36,758 bases of DNA. It comes from Candidatus Microgenomatus auricola. Lineage in GTDB: Bacteria; Patescibacteriota; Patescibacteriia; SBBC01. The stretch is taken from contig SBBC01000013.1 of NCBI GenBank assembly GCA_005239865.1, positions 1 to 36,758 of the forward strand. The letters are read 5' to 3'. Shown here piece by piece: positions 25,892 to 35,536 of the stretch. Each line of letters starts with the position of its first letter. Position 1 is the stretch's first letter. Under the pieces are notes generated by a model. That model was not told the DNA's origin and ran no database searches. It saw only the letters and a list, made by a program, of their open reading frames with translations. The position numbers and the translations under genes are program-made.

Positions 25892-27530
25892 AAACACCAA
25901 ATTCATTTTCGTCATGGGCGGAGTGCTGTCCGGGTTGGGGAAGGGGATTGCCGTTTCTTCGATCGCCCGGATCCTCTACGGCAAGGGGTATCGGGTGTCG
26001 GCCATGAAGATCGATCCGTACGTCAATGTCGACGCGGGGACGATGAATCCGACGGAACATGGCGAGGTCTTCGTGACCAAGGACGGCTTGGAAACGGATC
26101 AGGATATTGGTAACTATGAACGATTCCTCCAGACCGAGCTGACACGCGAGAGTTACATGACGACCGGACAGGTCTACTTGTCCGTTATTCAACGCGAGCG
26201 TAACCTGGCCTACCATGGGAAGTCCGTCCAGGTTGTGCCCCATATTCCGGACGAAGTCATTCGGCGGATCCATCGAGCCGCTGCCACCACCAAGGCCGAA
26301 ATCCTCATCATTGAAATCGGGGGGACGGTTGGTGAATATGAAAATCTTCTGTTTTTAGAAGCGGCTCGGATGATGCGTCTGAAAACGCCCCAGCAGGTGC
26401 AATTTATTCTGGTCAGTTACTTACCGATTCCTTCGAAGTTGGGGGAGATGAAAACGAAACCGACCCAGCACGCAGTTCGCGCGCTCAACTCTGCCGGCAT
26501 CCATCCTGATTTTCTCTTATGCCGGGCCGAGCAGTCGCTCGATCAGCCACGTCGGGAACGCTTGTCTATCTTTTGCAACATGCGTGTCGAGGACATTCTG
26601 GCAGCGCCCGACGTTGATCTGGTCTATGAAGTGCCGTTGCGGTTTGAAGAGCAACGACTGGGTGAAAAGATCCTTCGTAAGTTTGGTCTGACCGTCCGAC
26701 GCAGGAATCTCCGCGATTGGCGCTCCTTGATCAATCGCGTCAAACGCTTACGCCGCGAGGTGACCATCGGTGTCATCGGCAAGTACTTTTCCAGCGGCCA
26801 CTTCACCTTAAGCGATTCGTATATTTCCGTGATCGAATCGATCAAACATGCGGCCTGGAGTATCGGCGTCCGACCGATGGTGACGTGGCTGAATGCGGAG
26901 GAGTTTGAGGAACGTCCCGCGGCCCTCCGGCAGCTCGACGGGTTCGACGGTCTGATCGTACCAGGTGGTTTTGGTGCACGTGGAGTGGAAGGAAAAATCG
27001 CAGCCATTGAGTATCTTCGCAAACATCAGATTCCGTTCCTGGGACTGTGTTACGGTTTGCAGCTGGCGGTGATCGAATTTGCCCGAAACGTCTTGAAGCT
27101 GCGCGGTGCGCAGACGACGGAAATAACGTCGTCGACGCCCTATCCGGTGATTGACGTCATGCCTGACCAACGGGTGAAGCTCGAGCGTCAAGAGTTCGGT
27201 GGCAGCATGCGTCTCGGCGAATTTGGCTGTCGATTGAAAACCGGATCACTGGCCCAGCGTTTGTATGGTCGCCGACAGACCCGGGAGCGGCACCGTCACC
27301 GCTACGAGGTGAATAATCGTTACCGCCATCGCTTTGCCGGCAAAGGATTTGTCCCGGTGGGATTTAATCCGGAACTCGACCTGGTCGAGATTATGGAGCT
27401 CGAAAGTCACCCCTTTTTCATCGGGGTACAATTTCATGCCGAGTTCAAATCCTACCCACTCAACCCGCACCCGCTGTTCCGCGGGTTTCTCCAAGCCGCT
27501 GTCAAACGCCGACAGGCACGTCGGCCGTGA
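25884..27530 (+). CDS. pyrG: CTP synthase
   Basis: KFIFVMGGVLSGLGKGIAVSSIARIL, MKIDPYVNVDAGTMNPTEHGEVFVTKDGLETDQDIGNYERF, glutamine amidotransferase GLCYGLQLAVIEFARN, GVQFHAEF. Confidence 0.95.
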   Translation: MRKNTKFIFVMGGVLSGLGKGIAVSSIARILYGKGYRVSAMKIDPYVNVDAGTMNPTEHGEVFVTKDGLETDQDIGNYERFLQTELTRESYMTTGQVYLSVIQRERNLAYHGKSVQVVPHIPDEVIRRIHRAAATTKAEILIIEIGGTVGEYENLLFLEAARMMRLKTPQQVQFILVSYLPIPSKLGEMKTKPTQHAVRALNSAGIHPDFLLCRAEQSLDQPRRERLSIFCNMRVEDILAAPDVDLVYEVPLRFEEQRLGEKILRKFGLTVRRRNLRDWRSLINRVKRLRREVTIGVIGKYFSSGHFTLSDSYISVIESIKHAAWSIGVRPMVTWLNAEEFEERPAALRQLDGFDGLIVPGGFGARGVEGKIAAIEYLRKHQIPFLGLCYGLQLAVIEFARNVLKLRGAQTTEITSSTPYPVIDVMPDQRVKLERQEFGGSMRLGEFGCRLKTGSLAQRLYGRRQTRERHRHRYEVNNRYRHRFAGKGFVPVGFNPELDLVEIMELESHPFFIGVQFHAEFKSYPLNPHPLFRGFLQAAVKRRQARRP

Positions 27531-27533
27531 ACG

Positions 27534-27815
27534 TCAAGCCGACGGTCGGACGTCAACGAATGTCCGCAACCTCAACTGGCCGTAGAAATTCTTGACCTTG
27601 CGATTGCGGAAGTGAACCACTCCCTGGCGAAGGGCGATCAGCGTGTCGTCAGCGCCACGTCGGACATTTTGTCCTTCATGAATTTTTGAACCGCGTTGAC
27701 GAACGATAATCATGCCAGGCGTAACGGAGCTGCCGCTTGGTCGCTTGACGCCGAGCCGTTTAGCCAAAGAATCGCGTCCGAGGCCTGTTGATCCACCTGA
27801 TTTGGTATGCGCCAT
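27534..27815 (-). CDS. rpmA: 50S ribosomal protein bL27
   Basis: [62 protein letters not shown]. Confidence 0.93.
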   Translation of the reverse strand: MAHTKSGGSTGLGRDSLAKRLGVKRPSGSSVTPGMIIVRQRGSKIHEGQNVRRGADDTLIALRQGVVHFRNRKVKNFYGQLRLRTFVDVRPSA

Positions 27816-27849
27816 GTTGGGGGGAACTTCTGTTTAAGGAGACTTGACG

Positions 27850-27878
27850 AGTGTAGCGGCTTTCGGGTTGGCCGTCAA
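27850..27878 (-). promoter_or_regulatory. sigma70-type promoter for rpmA
   Basis: On the minus strand TTGACG, 17 nt, TACACT, about 35 nt upstream of the rpmA ATG. Confidence 0.75.
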
Positions 27879-27881
27879 GAG

Positions 27882-28145
27882 CTAAAAGGGGTCGCGCGAG
27901 ATGTCTGGCGGCTGTTGACTCTGGTCTTCGAGGGTTTTGATCAATGTTTTGAGTTTGTTCAGGGCGCTAGTATCGATCGGTTCCTGTTGTGAGCGAATCT
28001 GATCGGCTGACAGCGGTTGATCGATGACAAGGAGCATGGCTTGTCCGAGGAGCCAGGCACTGGCGAGGTAAACGACGACCAGGAGGATCGTGACGCCGCG
28101 CCGTCGCAGGAAAATCAACCAACGATTGGAGCCAAGGAATTTCAT
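27882..28145 (-). CDS. small membrane protein at the end of the pil operon
   Basis: MKFLGSNRWLIFLRRRGVTILLVVVYLASAWLLGQAML...; ATGA overlap with the pilO-like stop. Confidence 0.65.
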   Translation of the reverse strand: MKFLGSNRWLIFLRRRGVTILLVVVYLASAWLLGQAMLLVIDQPLSADQIRSQQEPIDTSALNKLKTLIKTLEDQSQQPPDISRDPF

Positions 28146-28684
28146 GATCGCGCCTCCTCCTCCCATGGGACTGTTCCATCAATCGTGATCGAGAGGGTGC
28201 GGCTGGTTCCTTCGGTCGCGTTCAGGGCAACCGTCTCAATGGTGATCAGTGGTTTCAATGAGCGCAGGGTGCGCAGGAGTGACAGGGTTTGCGAGAAGGT
28301 GGCTTTAAACGAGAGGTGGATCCCGACGGGTTGCATCGGCGTTCCCTTGATCGGCGTATCTATCCGAACCAGCGAGTCGTCAATGCCAGAACTCGCGAAC
28401 GCCTCATCCACCCGGTTAAAGAAATTGACTGATTCCGATTCGCGTAAAAATACCTCCTCGACTAATTGAGCATCGGCCTGGATTTTTTCAAAGTCCTGAC
28501 TGACCGCCTCAATATTCTCCTGTTGATTTTTGACGGAGGCGATGGCGATCCGGGTGGCATCAATGTTTTGACGGGTTTGTTGCAATTTTGCCAGGCGCGG
28601 GAGCACCCAGAAACCGACCGCCATGATGAGCAGCATTGCGCCAGTGGCAATGACGTAGAGTCGTGGGCGTTGAGCGGCAGTCAT
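28142..28684 (-). CDS. pilO: PilO-like type IV pilus assembly protein
   Basis: N-terminal TM, coiled coil, ferredoxin-like C-terminus; position after pilM and pilN. Confidence 0.65.
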   Translation of the reverse strand: MTAAQRPRLYVIATGAMLLIMAVGFWVLPRLAKLQQTRQNIDATRIAIASVKNQQENIEAVSQDFEKIQADAQLVEEVFLRESESVNFFNRVDEAFASSGIDDSLVRIDTPIKGTPMQPVGIHLSFKATFSQTLSLLRTLRSLKPLITIETVALNATEGTSRTLSITIDGTVPWEEEARS

Positions 28685-29223
28685 TTGATGGTGATGAAAT
28701 CGACGAGCGCGGTGGTGGTGAAGTTGATGTTGGTTCGCTCGTTGATGTTCGAATCCGTACGAATCTGCGAGAGCGTCGGCATTGACTCCAGCGCACGCTG
28801 GTAGTCGGGAATGTCATTTCTGGTACGGGCCGTTCCGTTGAGGGCAAGCTGTTTGGTTGTATGTGAAAGACTGATGCTGGTGAGCGTGATTCCGGTCGGA
28901 AGCCTTCTCGCCAGCTCGACCAAGATCGATTCAATCGCGTAGTCATCGAGCGCCAGCTTGAGGGTTTTCAAGCGGGCATTCAATTGTTTGACGGTTTGGG
29001 CGACCGGCAGCGTCTTGCCGCCGGCGACGATTTTAGAGGATGCCAGTTCGTCGAAGGCATTGGCTTGACGCTGCGACATCGCAGCATCGATGGTCAAGAG
29101 GATGGTGATCTGAAAAATCAGTAAAAGGAACAAGTGGATGAATAACCGGACCACCCGTCGTGTCCGGATTCGTTCACGCAAAATGAGTTTTCGCTGCGGG
29201 TCGAGGAGATTAAGTGAGTACAT
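28681..29223 (-). CDS. pilN: PilN-like type IV pilus assembly protein
   Basis: MYSLNLLDPQRKLILRERIRTRRVVRLFIHLFLLLIFQ..., short cytoplasmic N-terminus plus TM, adjacent to pilM. Confidence 0.75.
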   Translation of the reverse strand: MYSLNLLDPQRKLILRERIRTRRVVRLFIHLFLLLIFQITILLTIDAAMSQRQANAFDELASSKIVAGGKTLPVAQTVKQLNARLKTLKLALDDYAIESILVELARRLPTGITLTSISLSHTTKQLALNGTARTRNDIPDYQRALESMPTLSQIRTDSNINERTNINFTTTALVDFITIK

Positions 29224-30286
29224 TTTGGACCTCACGAGCATGTCGCGCCGCGCCCAACGCCACGGCGTATTCTGGTAGGACCCGCTGAAAATCGCGAACG
29301 TGTTTACTGACGATGATATCGGACGGAAGTTGAGCCGGTACGATCCGGGTTGAGAGGGCGGTCGTTAGCTCTTCTTCCAAGCCGGCGGTCGCGGCGCCAC
29401 TGCCGCAGACCAGGATCTGGCTTAGCGGTCGAGGGTCTTGGAGATGATCGTGGTAGAATTCTTGGATGTCCTTAATCCGTCGGGTCAGGGATCCAAGGAG
29501 GAGTTCTAAGGCGTGGCGGACCACGCCATGGGCGCGGGATTTTTGGTAACCGATTAAGACTCGGGCTTTTTGCGCCTCTTCGCGGTCGAGGCGGAACGTT
29601 TCTTGCAGCGAAGCGACCGTCGAGTTTGTGGTAAAGGGGAGAGCGACGCTCAATACCGGTTGCTGGTCGCGAATCAGAACAGCGGTACTTTCGTCATCGC
29701 CAAGAATCAACAGAAGGTCGACGCCGGCGGAAGAGAATTGGTGCTCGAAGAGTCGGGCCGCCGCCAGCGAGACGGGTTCAGCGGTCAACGGCATGAGTCC
29801 AGCGTCTTCAATGCTCTCAAAGAATGGGTCAGCCACACTCCGAGGAACGGCGGTCAAAAGGATTGAACTCGTCGTTGATGGCGCATGGTTGAGGATCGTC
29901 CAGTCAGCATACAGTTCGCTCAAATCGTAAGGGATGTGCTGGGCGGCCTCCCAGCGAATGGCTTCGTTGATTTCACGCGCTGGAAGCGATTTGAGTTCGA
30001 GATGCTTAAGGAAGGTATGCCGTTCCGGGAGGACCACACAAATTGAGTGGACTTGAAGCGCGTTGAGCAAGTGCTGAAGCGATTGTTTCAGGGTCGGCGG
30101 ATTGACGAGCTCACCGTTTCGAATTGTGGCGGCTGGAAGAATCAGGCTTCCGAAATGGACGAGTTCCTGTTTTTTTCCACGATGCTCACGGAGCTGAACA
30201 AAACGAATGACATTTCCGCTCACGTCAACGCCGGCGGCGTGCGTAACCGGGTTTCGAAACAACGATGAGACTGGAAATCTAGCCAA
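29210..30286 (-). CDS. pilM: PilM-like type IV pilus assembly ATPase-fold protein
   Basis: AAGVDVSGNVIRFVQLREHRGKKQELVHFG, LPARE INEAIRWEAAQHIPYDLSELYADW, ILVCGSGAATAGLEEEL. Confidence 0.85.
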   Translation of the reverse strand: MARFPVSSLFRNPVTHAAGVDVSGNVIRFVQLREHRGKKQELVHFGSLILPAATIRNGELVNPPTLKQSLQHLLNALQVHSICVVLPERHTFLKHLELKSLPAREINEAIRWEAAQHIPYDLSELYADWTILNHAPSTTSSILLTAVPRSVADPFFESIEDAGLMPLTAEPVSLAAARLFEHQFSSAGVDLLLILGDDESTAVLIRDQQPVLSVALPFTTNSTVASLQETFRLDREEAQKARVLIGYQKSRAHGVVRHALELLLGSLTRRIKDIQEFYHDHLQDPRPLSQILVCGSGAATAGLEEELTTALSTRIVPAQLPSDIIVSKHVRDFQRVLPEYAVALGAARHAREVQNVLT

Positions 30287-31490
30287 GTTGTTGCGAAAGT
30301 GAATAAATTGGCAGGATCACCGCTACCGCTAAGAGCGCTACGCCGACACCGAGCAGGAGCATCAGCACCGGCTCGATGACGGCGGAGAGGTTGGACATGG
30401 TCTGGTCGATTTCTTCTTCGTAAAACTGGGCCAGCTCACCGGCGATCGTGTCGAGTGAACCGCTTTCTTCGCCGACTGCGATCATTTGCGTAGTGATGGG
30501 TGGAAATAATTTCGGGTAGTGTTCCAGGACCTTGGCAATCGTACTGCCGGTTCGGAGCTTCGTCCCAGCTTCTTCAAGCGCTGAACGATAGAAAAAATTT
30601 CCCATTGTCCGACTGACGATCAGGAAGGTTTCGATGATCGGAATATTCGTTTCGAGAAGCGATGATAGCGACCGCGTGAAGCGAGCCAGATTGATCTTCT
30701 TGATGATCGGTCCGATGACCGGAGTCCGGAGGAGCGTTGCATCGAACAAGCGCTGACCATCCTTCGTTCGGCTGAAACGGAGCAGCAAAATCAGAACGAC
30801 CACCAAGACGATGACGGTCAAGACACCGTGAGTCAAGAGAAATCCGGAAAATCCGATCAGGACTTTGGTAGCGAACGGCAGCGTCGCTTCTGATTCTTCG
30901 AAAATTTCCGCTAGTTTTGGAATGACCACCACTGTCATCAAGATGGCGACCGCAATCATGGTGAAGATGATGATGATCGGATAAGTCAACGCGCCCTTGA
31001 CCTTGGATAGAAGGTTATGGTCCTTTTTCATCTTTAACGACAGACGCCCTAAGACGTCGTCTAATTTTCCGCTCGATTCTCCAGCCGCTACCATGTTGAC
31101 GTAGAGTTCGCTGAAGACCCGCGGATGTTTTGACAAACTTTTTGAAAACGCCATGCCGGATTCGACATCGGTCCGGATTTCTCCAATGACCTTCCGGAAA
31201 TACTTGTGGGTCGATTGCTGTGCCAAGGTATCGAGCGCGCGGGCAATTGAAAAGCCGGCGTGCAGGAGGACTTGCAGGTACTGCGTAAAGAACATTCTCT
31301 GGACCACCGGCACCGTCTGGAATCGATCTAAGACCGAGGCCTTGGTCTTTTTTTTCCCGATCGATGAAGCGGTCAAAGTTAAATCTCGGGCTCGGAGTTT
31401 TTTCTCGAGGTCCGGAACGTCCTGCGCAATCATCATCCCTTTTTCCGCCTGTCCATCGACGGTTTGGGCGGTGTATTCGAATTCTGGCAT
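30279..31490 (-). CDS. pilC: type II secretion F / PilC inner-membrane protein
   Basis: MPEFEYTAQTVDGQAEKGMM, FTQYLQVLLHAGFSIARALDTLAQQ, GALTYPIIIIF, ESGSLDTIAGELAQFYEEEID. Confidence 0.92.
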   Translation of the reverse strand: MPEFEYTAQTVDGQAEKGMMIAQDVPDLEKKLRARDLTLTASSIGKKKTKASVLDRFQTVPVVQRMFFTQYLQVLLHAGFSIARALDTLAQQSTHKYFRKVIGEIRTDVESGMAFSKSLSKHPRVFSELYVNMVAAGESSGKLDDVLGRLSLKMKKDHNLLSKVKGALTYPIIIIFTMIAVAILMTVVVIPKLAEIFEESEATLPFATKVLIGFSGFLLTHGVLTVIVLVVVLILLLRFSRTKDGQRLFDATLLRTPVIGPIIKKINLARFTRSLSSLLETNIPIIETFLIVSRTMGNFFYRSALEEAGTKLRTGSTIAKVLEHYPKLFPPITTQMIAVGEESGSLDTIAGELAQFYEEEIDQTMSNLSAVIEPVLMLLLGVGVALLAVAVILPIYSLSQQLG

Positions 31491-31572
31491 ATCGTGTAGC
31501 CCAGCTAACTAGTCAAATTGTGGCCAAGTTTTTCATGTTCGTTGCCAGGAATGGATTGGATGATCGGATATA

Positions 31573-33297
31573 TCACTCCTTCGAAACGCGGAGCACTTCC
31601 TCGATCGTCGTGATTCCGGACTTGGCCTTGAGGAAACCGTCGTGGAGCATCGTGATCATACCGTGCTTGAGGGCGGCTTGACGGAGCGCCTCGGTCGAGG
31701 CGTTACGGAGGATGAGTTCACTCACGTCAGGCGTGACTTCCACCGTTTCGTAAATCCCGATGCGTCCTTTGTATCCGGTATCGTTACACTGGCGGCAACC
31801 GCGGCCGCGGTAGAAGAGAAGTGTTTCCGGTGATTGCTTAGCCGAAGCAATGGCACCCTCACGCTCGAGAATCGTCAGAACGTTTTGCAGGTCAATTTGT
31901 TTCTCCATATTCCGAATGGCAGTCTTTGACAACGTGTAACTCTCGATGCAGTGGGTACATATTTTCCGGACGAGACGCTGGGCCACGACGAGGTTCGTCG
32001 TCGAGGCGACGAGAAAGCTCGGTATACCCATCTCGGTCAGTCGCGGTAAGCTCGTGACCGCGTCGTTCGTATGCAGCGTGGTCAGAACGAGGTGTCCGGT
32101 CATCGCCGCATGGGTCGCAATTTCCGCCGTTTCGGGGTCACGGATTTCACCGACCATGATGATATTGGGATCCTGGCGAAGGAGCGACCGTAGACCGGCT
32201 GCGAACGATAAACCGATTTTCGGATTAACTTGGGTTTGATTGACCCGCGGCATTCGGTATTCGATCGGGTCTTCGATTGTCGAAATGTTGACTGATGGTG
32301 TGCTGATTTTATTCACGATGGTGTAGAGGGTGGTCGTTTTTCCGGATCCGGTCGGACCGGTGACATAGATGATGCCGTGCGGTTTGGCGATGTTGCGCTG
32401 GAGGATTTCGAGCGAGCCTGGCTGCATCCCCAACTGTTCGAGTGACAGGACCTGCGCGGATTCATTCAGGACGCGAAGGACTATTTTTTCTCCGTCGTAG
32501 ACTGGCAGAATAGAGACACGAAAGGCGACTCGCTGCAATTCGGCTTCGATTTTGAAGCGCCCGTCCTGGGGTAGACGGTGTTCGTCGATTTTTAAGTTGG
32601 CGAGAATCTTGATGCGGGCCACGACCCCGGGTTGGATATTTTTTGGCAGGGTCATAACGTCACGCAGCACGCCATCAATCCGGTAGCGGACGACCGTATC
32701 TTTCTCCGTCGGCTCGATGTGGATATCAGAGGCGCTTTCGAAAATCGCGTGTTCGAGTAGGGTATCAACGATCCGGACGACCGGCACGTCCTCGGCTAGC
32801 TGTTTAAGGTTTTCAGCTTTTGAACTGACGGCTTGATCCGAGGTGATCTCGCGGAATTCGGCTTTTAAACCTTTATGATATTGTTTGAGGGCATTCTTGA
32901 TACCAGTGGGCGTCGTCAGGTAGAGCTCGGTTGGCAAGGCAATCTTTTTCTCGATGAATTGGAACGTTTCAATATCGTCTGGATCAAGCGTCGCGATCTT
33001 CACCACCCGGTCATTTTTCTCAAAGGGAATGACCTGGTGAAGCTGGGCAATCGGTTCGGGAACAATGTCGAGAATGTCACGTCGGATTTTGATTTCCGAC
33101 AAATCAACGAACGGAATCTTCAGCGCCGAGGCGATGGTTTCGTAGACAATAGTTTCCGACGCGAGATTCTTGGCGACCAGGAGTTGCACAACATCAGCGC
33201 GTTTTTCCTTCGCTTCCTTGGCCGCGGCTTCAAGCACGTCGGACGCAATCACGCTGCTCTTGTTGAGGATGCTGTAGAGTTTGGTTTGATTGATCAC
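31573..33297 (-). CDS. pilB: PilB/GspE type IV pilus assembly ATPase
   Basis: VPVVRIVDTLLEHAIFESASDIHIEP, GPTGSGKTTTLYTIV, IEDPIEYRMPRVNQTQVNPKIGLSFAAGLRSLLRQDPNIIMVGEIRDPETAEIATHAAMTGHLVLTTLHTNDA; GTG start. Confidence 0.95.
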   Translation of the reverse strand: MINQTKLYSILNKSSVIASDVLEAAAKEAKEKRADVVQLLVAKNLASETIVYETIASALKIPFVDLSEIKIRRDILDIVPEPIAQLHQVIPFEKNDRVVKIATLDPDDIETFQFIEKKIALPTELYLTTPTGIKNALKQYHKGLKAEFREITSDQAVSSKAENLKQLAEDVPVVRIVDTLLEHAIFESASDIHIEPTEKDTVVRYRIDGVLRDVMTLPKNIQPGVVARIKILANLKIDEHRLPQDGRFKIEAELQRVAFRVSILPVYDGEKIVLRVLNESAQVLSLEQLGMQPGSLEILQRNIAKPHGIIYVTGPTGSGKTTTLYTIVNKISTPSVNISTIEDPIEYRMPRVNQTQVNPKIGLSFAAGLRSLLRQDPNIIMVGEIRDPETAEIATHAAMTGHLVLTTLHTNDAVTSLPRLTEMGIPSFLVASTTNLVVAQRLVRKICTHCIESYTLSKTAIRNMEKQIDLQNVLTILEREGAIASAKQSPETLLFYRGRGCRQCNDTGYKGRIGIYETVEVTPDVSELILRNASTEALRQAALKHGMITMLHDGFLKAKSGITTIEEVLRVSKE

Positions 33298-33326
33298 ACA
33301 GTTTATTTGAGTTGCACGATGGGTTT

Positions 33327-33355
33327 ATTATAGCACGGAAAAACGGAAAAGTCAA
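33327..33355 (-). promoter_or_regulatory. near-consensus sigma70 promoter of the pilBCMNO operon
   Basis: On the minus strand TTGACT, 17 nt, TATAAT, ending 29 nt before the pilB GTG. Confidence 0.85.
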
Positions 33356-33386
33356 CATAAAAATGTTTAGCCGTCTTCCGTCGAAG

Positions 33387-35144
33387 TTACGGAAGCATAT
33401 ACAGATAGATGCTCGATCCGATTTTCTTGAGTGGCTGAAAATCCCAAAGCCAGCGGTATTCTCCGTCGTTTCGCCACAGCTGCCCAGCGCTAATGGCCAC
33501 CAGTCCCGATGGCAAGCCCGTGCGCTCGACCTCGCTGAACGTCGGCAACGGTATAGCTGAAGGGACGTAGTGAGCAACATTCGCCCGACCGTAGTAAGCG
33601 AAAGGCAGTCGGGTAATGCTGTGGTCCTTGACGTAGCGCGCGAGCTTGGGCAGGTCTTGACCCCAATCGAGATTCGAGTCGAGGAGAATACGTGGTCCGT
33701 TGCGTGACCCGCCCACGAGTGGACTGAAATATCCCATTTCGTTCGGATAGACGGCGGCCTGGACAATCACGATGTTCACGCTGATGAGCAGGGGAACGAA
33801 CATCCCAGGCCAACGTTGGCGGCCGAGCGCGGCTAAGGATCCGGCGAGGACATAGAGAAAAGGATAGATTGGCATGATATGACGCCAACCCAAATTGAGA
33901 TGGCTGAAGAGACTGAAGGCCACAAAGGCTAAGGGTGGAAGGCCGTAGATTATCCAACGGCGGTCGAGCGCTCGAAACGCTTGGTGCCAAGAGCCGCGAA
34001 GTTTTCTTTTTTGAGTGAGGATGGTCAGCCAGAGCATGAGTGTAGCCATCACCGCAATCACCGTTGGCAAGGGGGTTTTCGCTACGAAGGCCACGGGAAA
34101 ATAATACCACCAGCCCTTGTCATTGGTGTGGCCGAGGAGGTAGGCTTCTTGACCGCCAATACTATGTCCAATCACCGCAAACATGCCACGAAAAAAGGCG
34201 TAGGCCGGAACCGGCAGGCGGCTCCACTGTTCGAGTTTGGCACCAATGGTTGTAAGGCGATCGCCGAGCTGTTCGACAGCCAGCCGCTCAAGCGGCGGGA
34301 GGGTTGATGGATCGGTGGTTCGAAGCAAGGCCTCCCGTTCGCGGTACAATTGGGCGATTCTCGGGTCATCCATCGGTTTTCGTAGGTCGAATCCATACAG
34401 CGCCCAGGTGGTCATGGCCATCAGGGGAATGGCGATCGCCAGCCAATGTCGAAGTGGCCGTGCCCCGAGAACCGGGTGATGGCGGTCGTGAAACCTCAAG
34501 CACACAAGTCCGATGACAAGCACTAGGATGAAGACCAGCCCGGTGAATTTTGCCAACCCGGCGCTCAAGAGCGCCAGGCCAAACAGCAGACCGTTGGTCC
34601 GACTTGGTCGTTGCATCAGGCGGTCGAGCCGGTAGACGCTCCAGAAGGCGAAGGCGGTAAAAGCCAGATCGGTGGTGATGTAACGACTGTGTGCGATGAT
34701 GTTTGGATCGAAGGCATAGAGCGCCACACTGAACACGCCGGCCCAATCCCCGAACCAGCCGCGGACGGCATTGAAAATCCACCAGCCGAGGAGTATACTC
34801 AAGAGCATCACCGGCAATCGTCCAAGCATGAGGATGGTTTGGGGGTCCAACGTGTTGTGATAGAGGAACTCGTCGCCGAATTCCCATTCATTGAATGCCG
34901 CCCAGGACCAGTGTTCAAGTGGCAGACGGGTACTGGTAAAAATCAGCGGTCCACTGGCGAGGAGTTTCAGGAGCGGTGGATGCTCGGGATTCATGCGAAA
35001 ATCGCCGGTCCGCCAGTAACTCAGCCCGGCCGCCAGATGGACTCCCTCGTCGATGCTCTGCGATTCCTGATGCGAGCTGGTGACTTCAATCGTCAACATC
35101 AGCGCCAGTAGGATGATGACGATGGTTGTCGGTCTAAGTTTCAT
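33387..35144 (-). CDS. GT39/PMT-like integral-membrane glycosyltransferase
   Basis: SIDEGVHLAAGLSYWRTGDFRMNPEHPPLLKLLASGPL, many TM segments, SRYITTDLAFTAFAFWSVYRL. Confidence 0.8.
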   Translation of the reverse strand: MKLRPTTIVIILLALMLTIEVTSSHQESQSIDEGVHLAAGLSYWRTGDFRMNPEHPPLLKLLASGPLIFTSTRLPLEHWSWAAFNEWEFGDEFLYHNTLDPQTILMLGRLPVMLLSILLGWWIFNAVRGWFGDWAGVFSVALYAFDPNIIAHSRYITTDLAFTAFAFWSVYRLDRLMQRPSRTNGLLFGLALLSAGLAKFTGLVFILVLVIGLVCLRFHDRHHPVLGARPLRHWLAIAIPLMAMTTWALYGFDLRKPMDDPRIAQLYREREALLRTTDPSTLPPLERLAVEQLGDRLTTIGAKLEQWSRLPVPAYAFFRGMFAVIGHSIGGQEAYLLGHTNDKGWWYYFPVAFVAKTPLPTVIAVMATLMLWLTILTQKRKLRGSWHQAFRALDRRWIIYGLPPLAFVAFSLFSHLNLGWRHIMPIYPFLYVLAGSLAALGRQRWPGMFVPLLISVNIVIVQAAVYPNEMGYFSPLVGGSRNGPRILLDSNLDWGQDLPKLARYVKDHSITRLPFAYYGRANVAHYVPSAIPLPTFSEVERTGLPSGLVAISAGQLWRNDGEYRWLWDFQPLKKIGSSIYLYMLP

Positions 35145-35166
35145 GCGTTCTTGACGTCAACCGTCT

Positions 35167-35532
35167 ATGCAATTAACCTCCCCGCTCATTGGTCTAAGGA
35201 AAATACGAGCGATTCGCGGGATGGTGTTTGGCTTGAGCAGCACGGCCTTTCTCAATTTTCTCCAGTGGCTCTACATTTACCTGCGGGTGAAGCCGCAGGC
35301 CGAGCCAATTCCTCTTCATTATACCATCACTTTCGGGATCGATCGCATTGGCCCGTGGTACTCGGCCTACCTCCTGCCGCTCTCCGGTACGATGATTCTT
35401 TTTCTGAACACCCTGGTGGCCCTGATTGTTCTCGAGCACCATCGGGCGAGTGGTGTGTTCGTGGTCATTCTTTCAACTCTGATGCAACTCATTTTGTTAG
35501 CCGCTGCCTTTTTAGCGTTTCGATCGCTCTAG
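35167..35532 (+). CDS. small membrane protein, hypothetical
   Basis: 121 aa with hydrophobic segments and PIPLHYTITFGIDRIGPWYSAYLLPL. Confidence 0.65.
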   Translation: MQLTSPLIGLRKIRAIRGMVFGLSSTAFLNFLQWLYIYLRVKPQAEPIPLHYTITFGIDRIGPWYSAYLLPLSGTMILFLNTLVALIVLEHHRASGVFVVILSTLMQLILLAAAFLAFRSL

Positions 35533-35536
35533 GTCT

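Noticed and set aside
31491-31572. Separate promoter for pilC in the 82-nt gap after pilB
   Set aside because: TACACG near the start lacks a properly spaced -35 (the nearest TTGACT is at about 12 nt); read-through from the pilB promoter is simpler.
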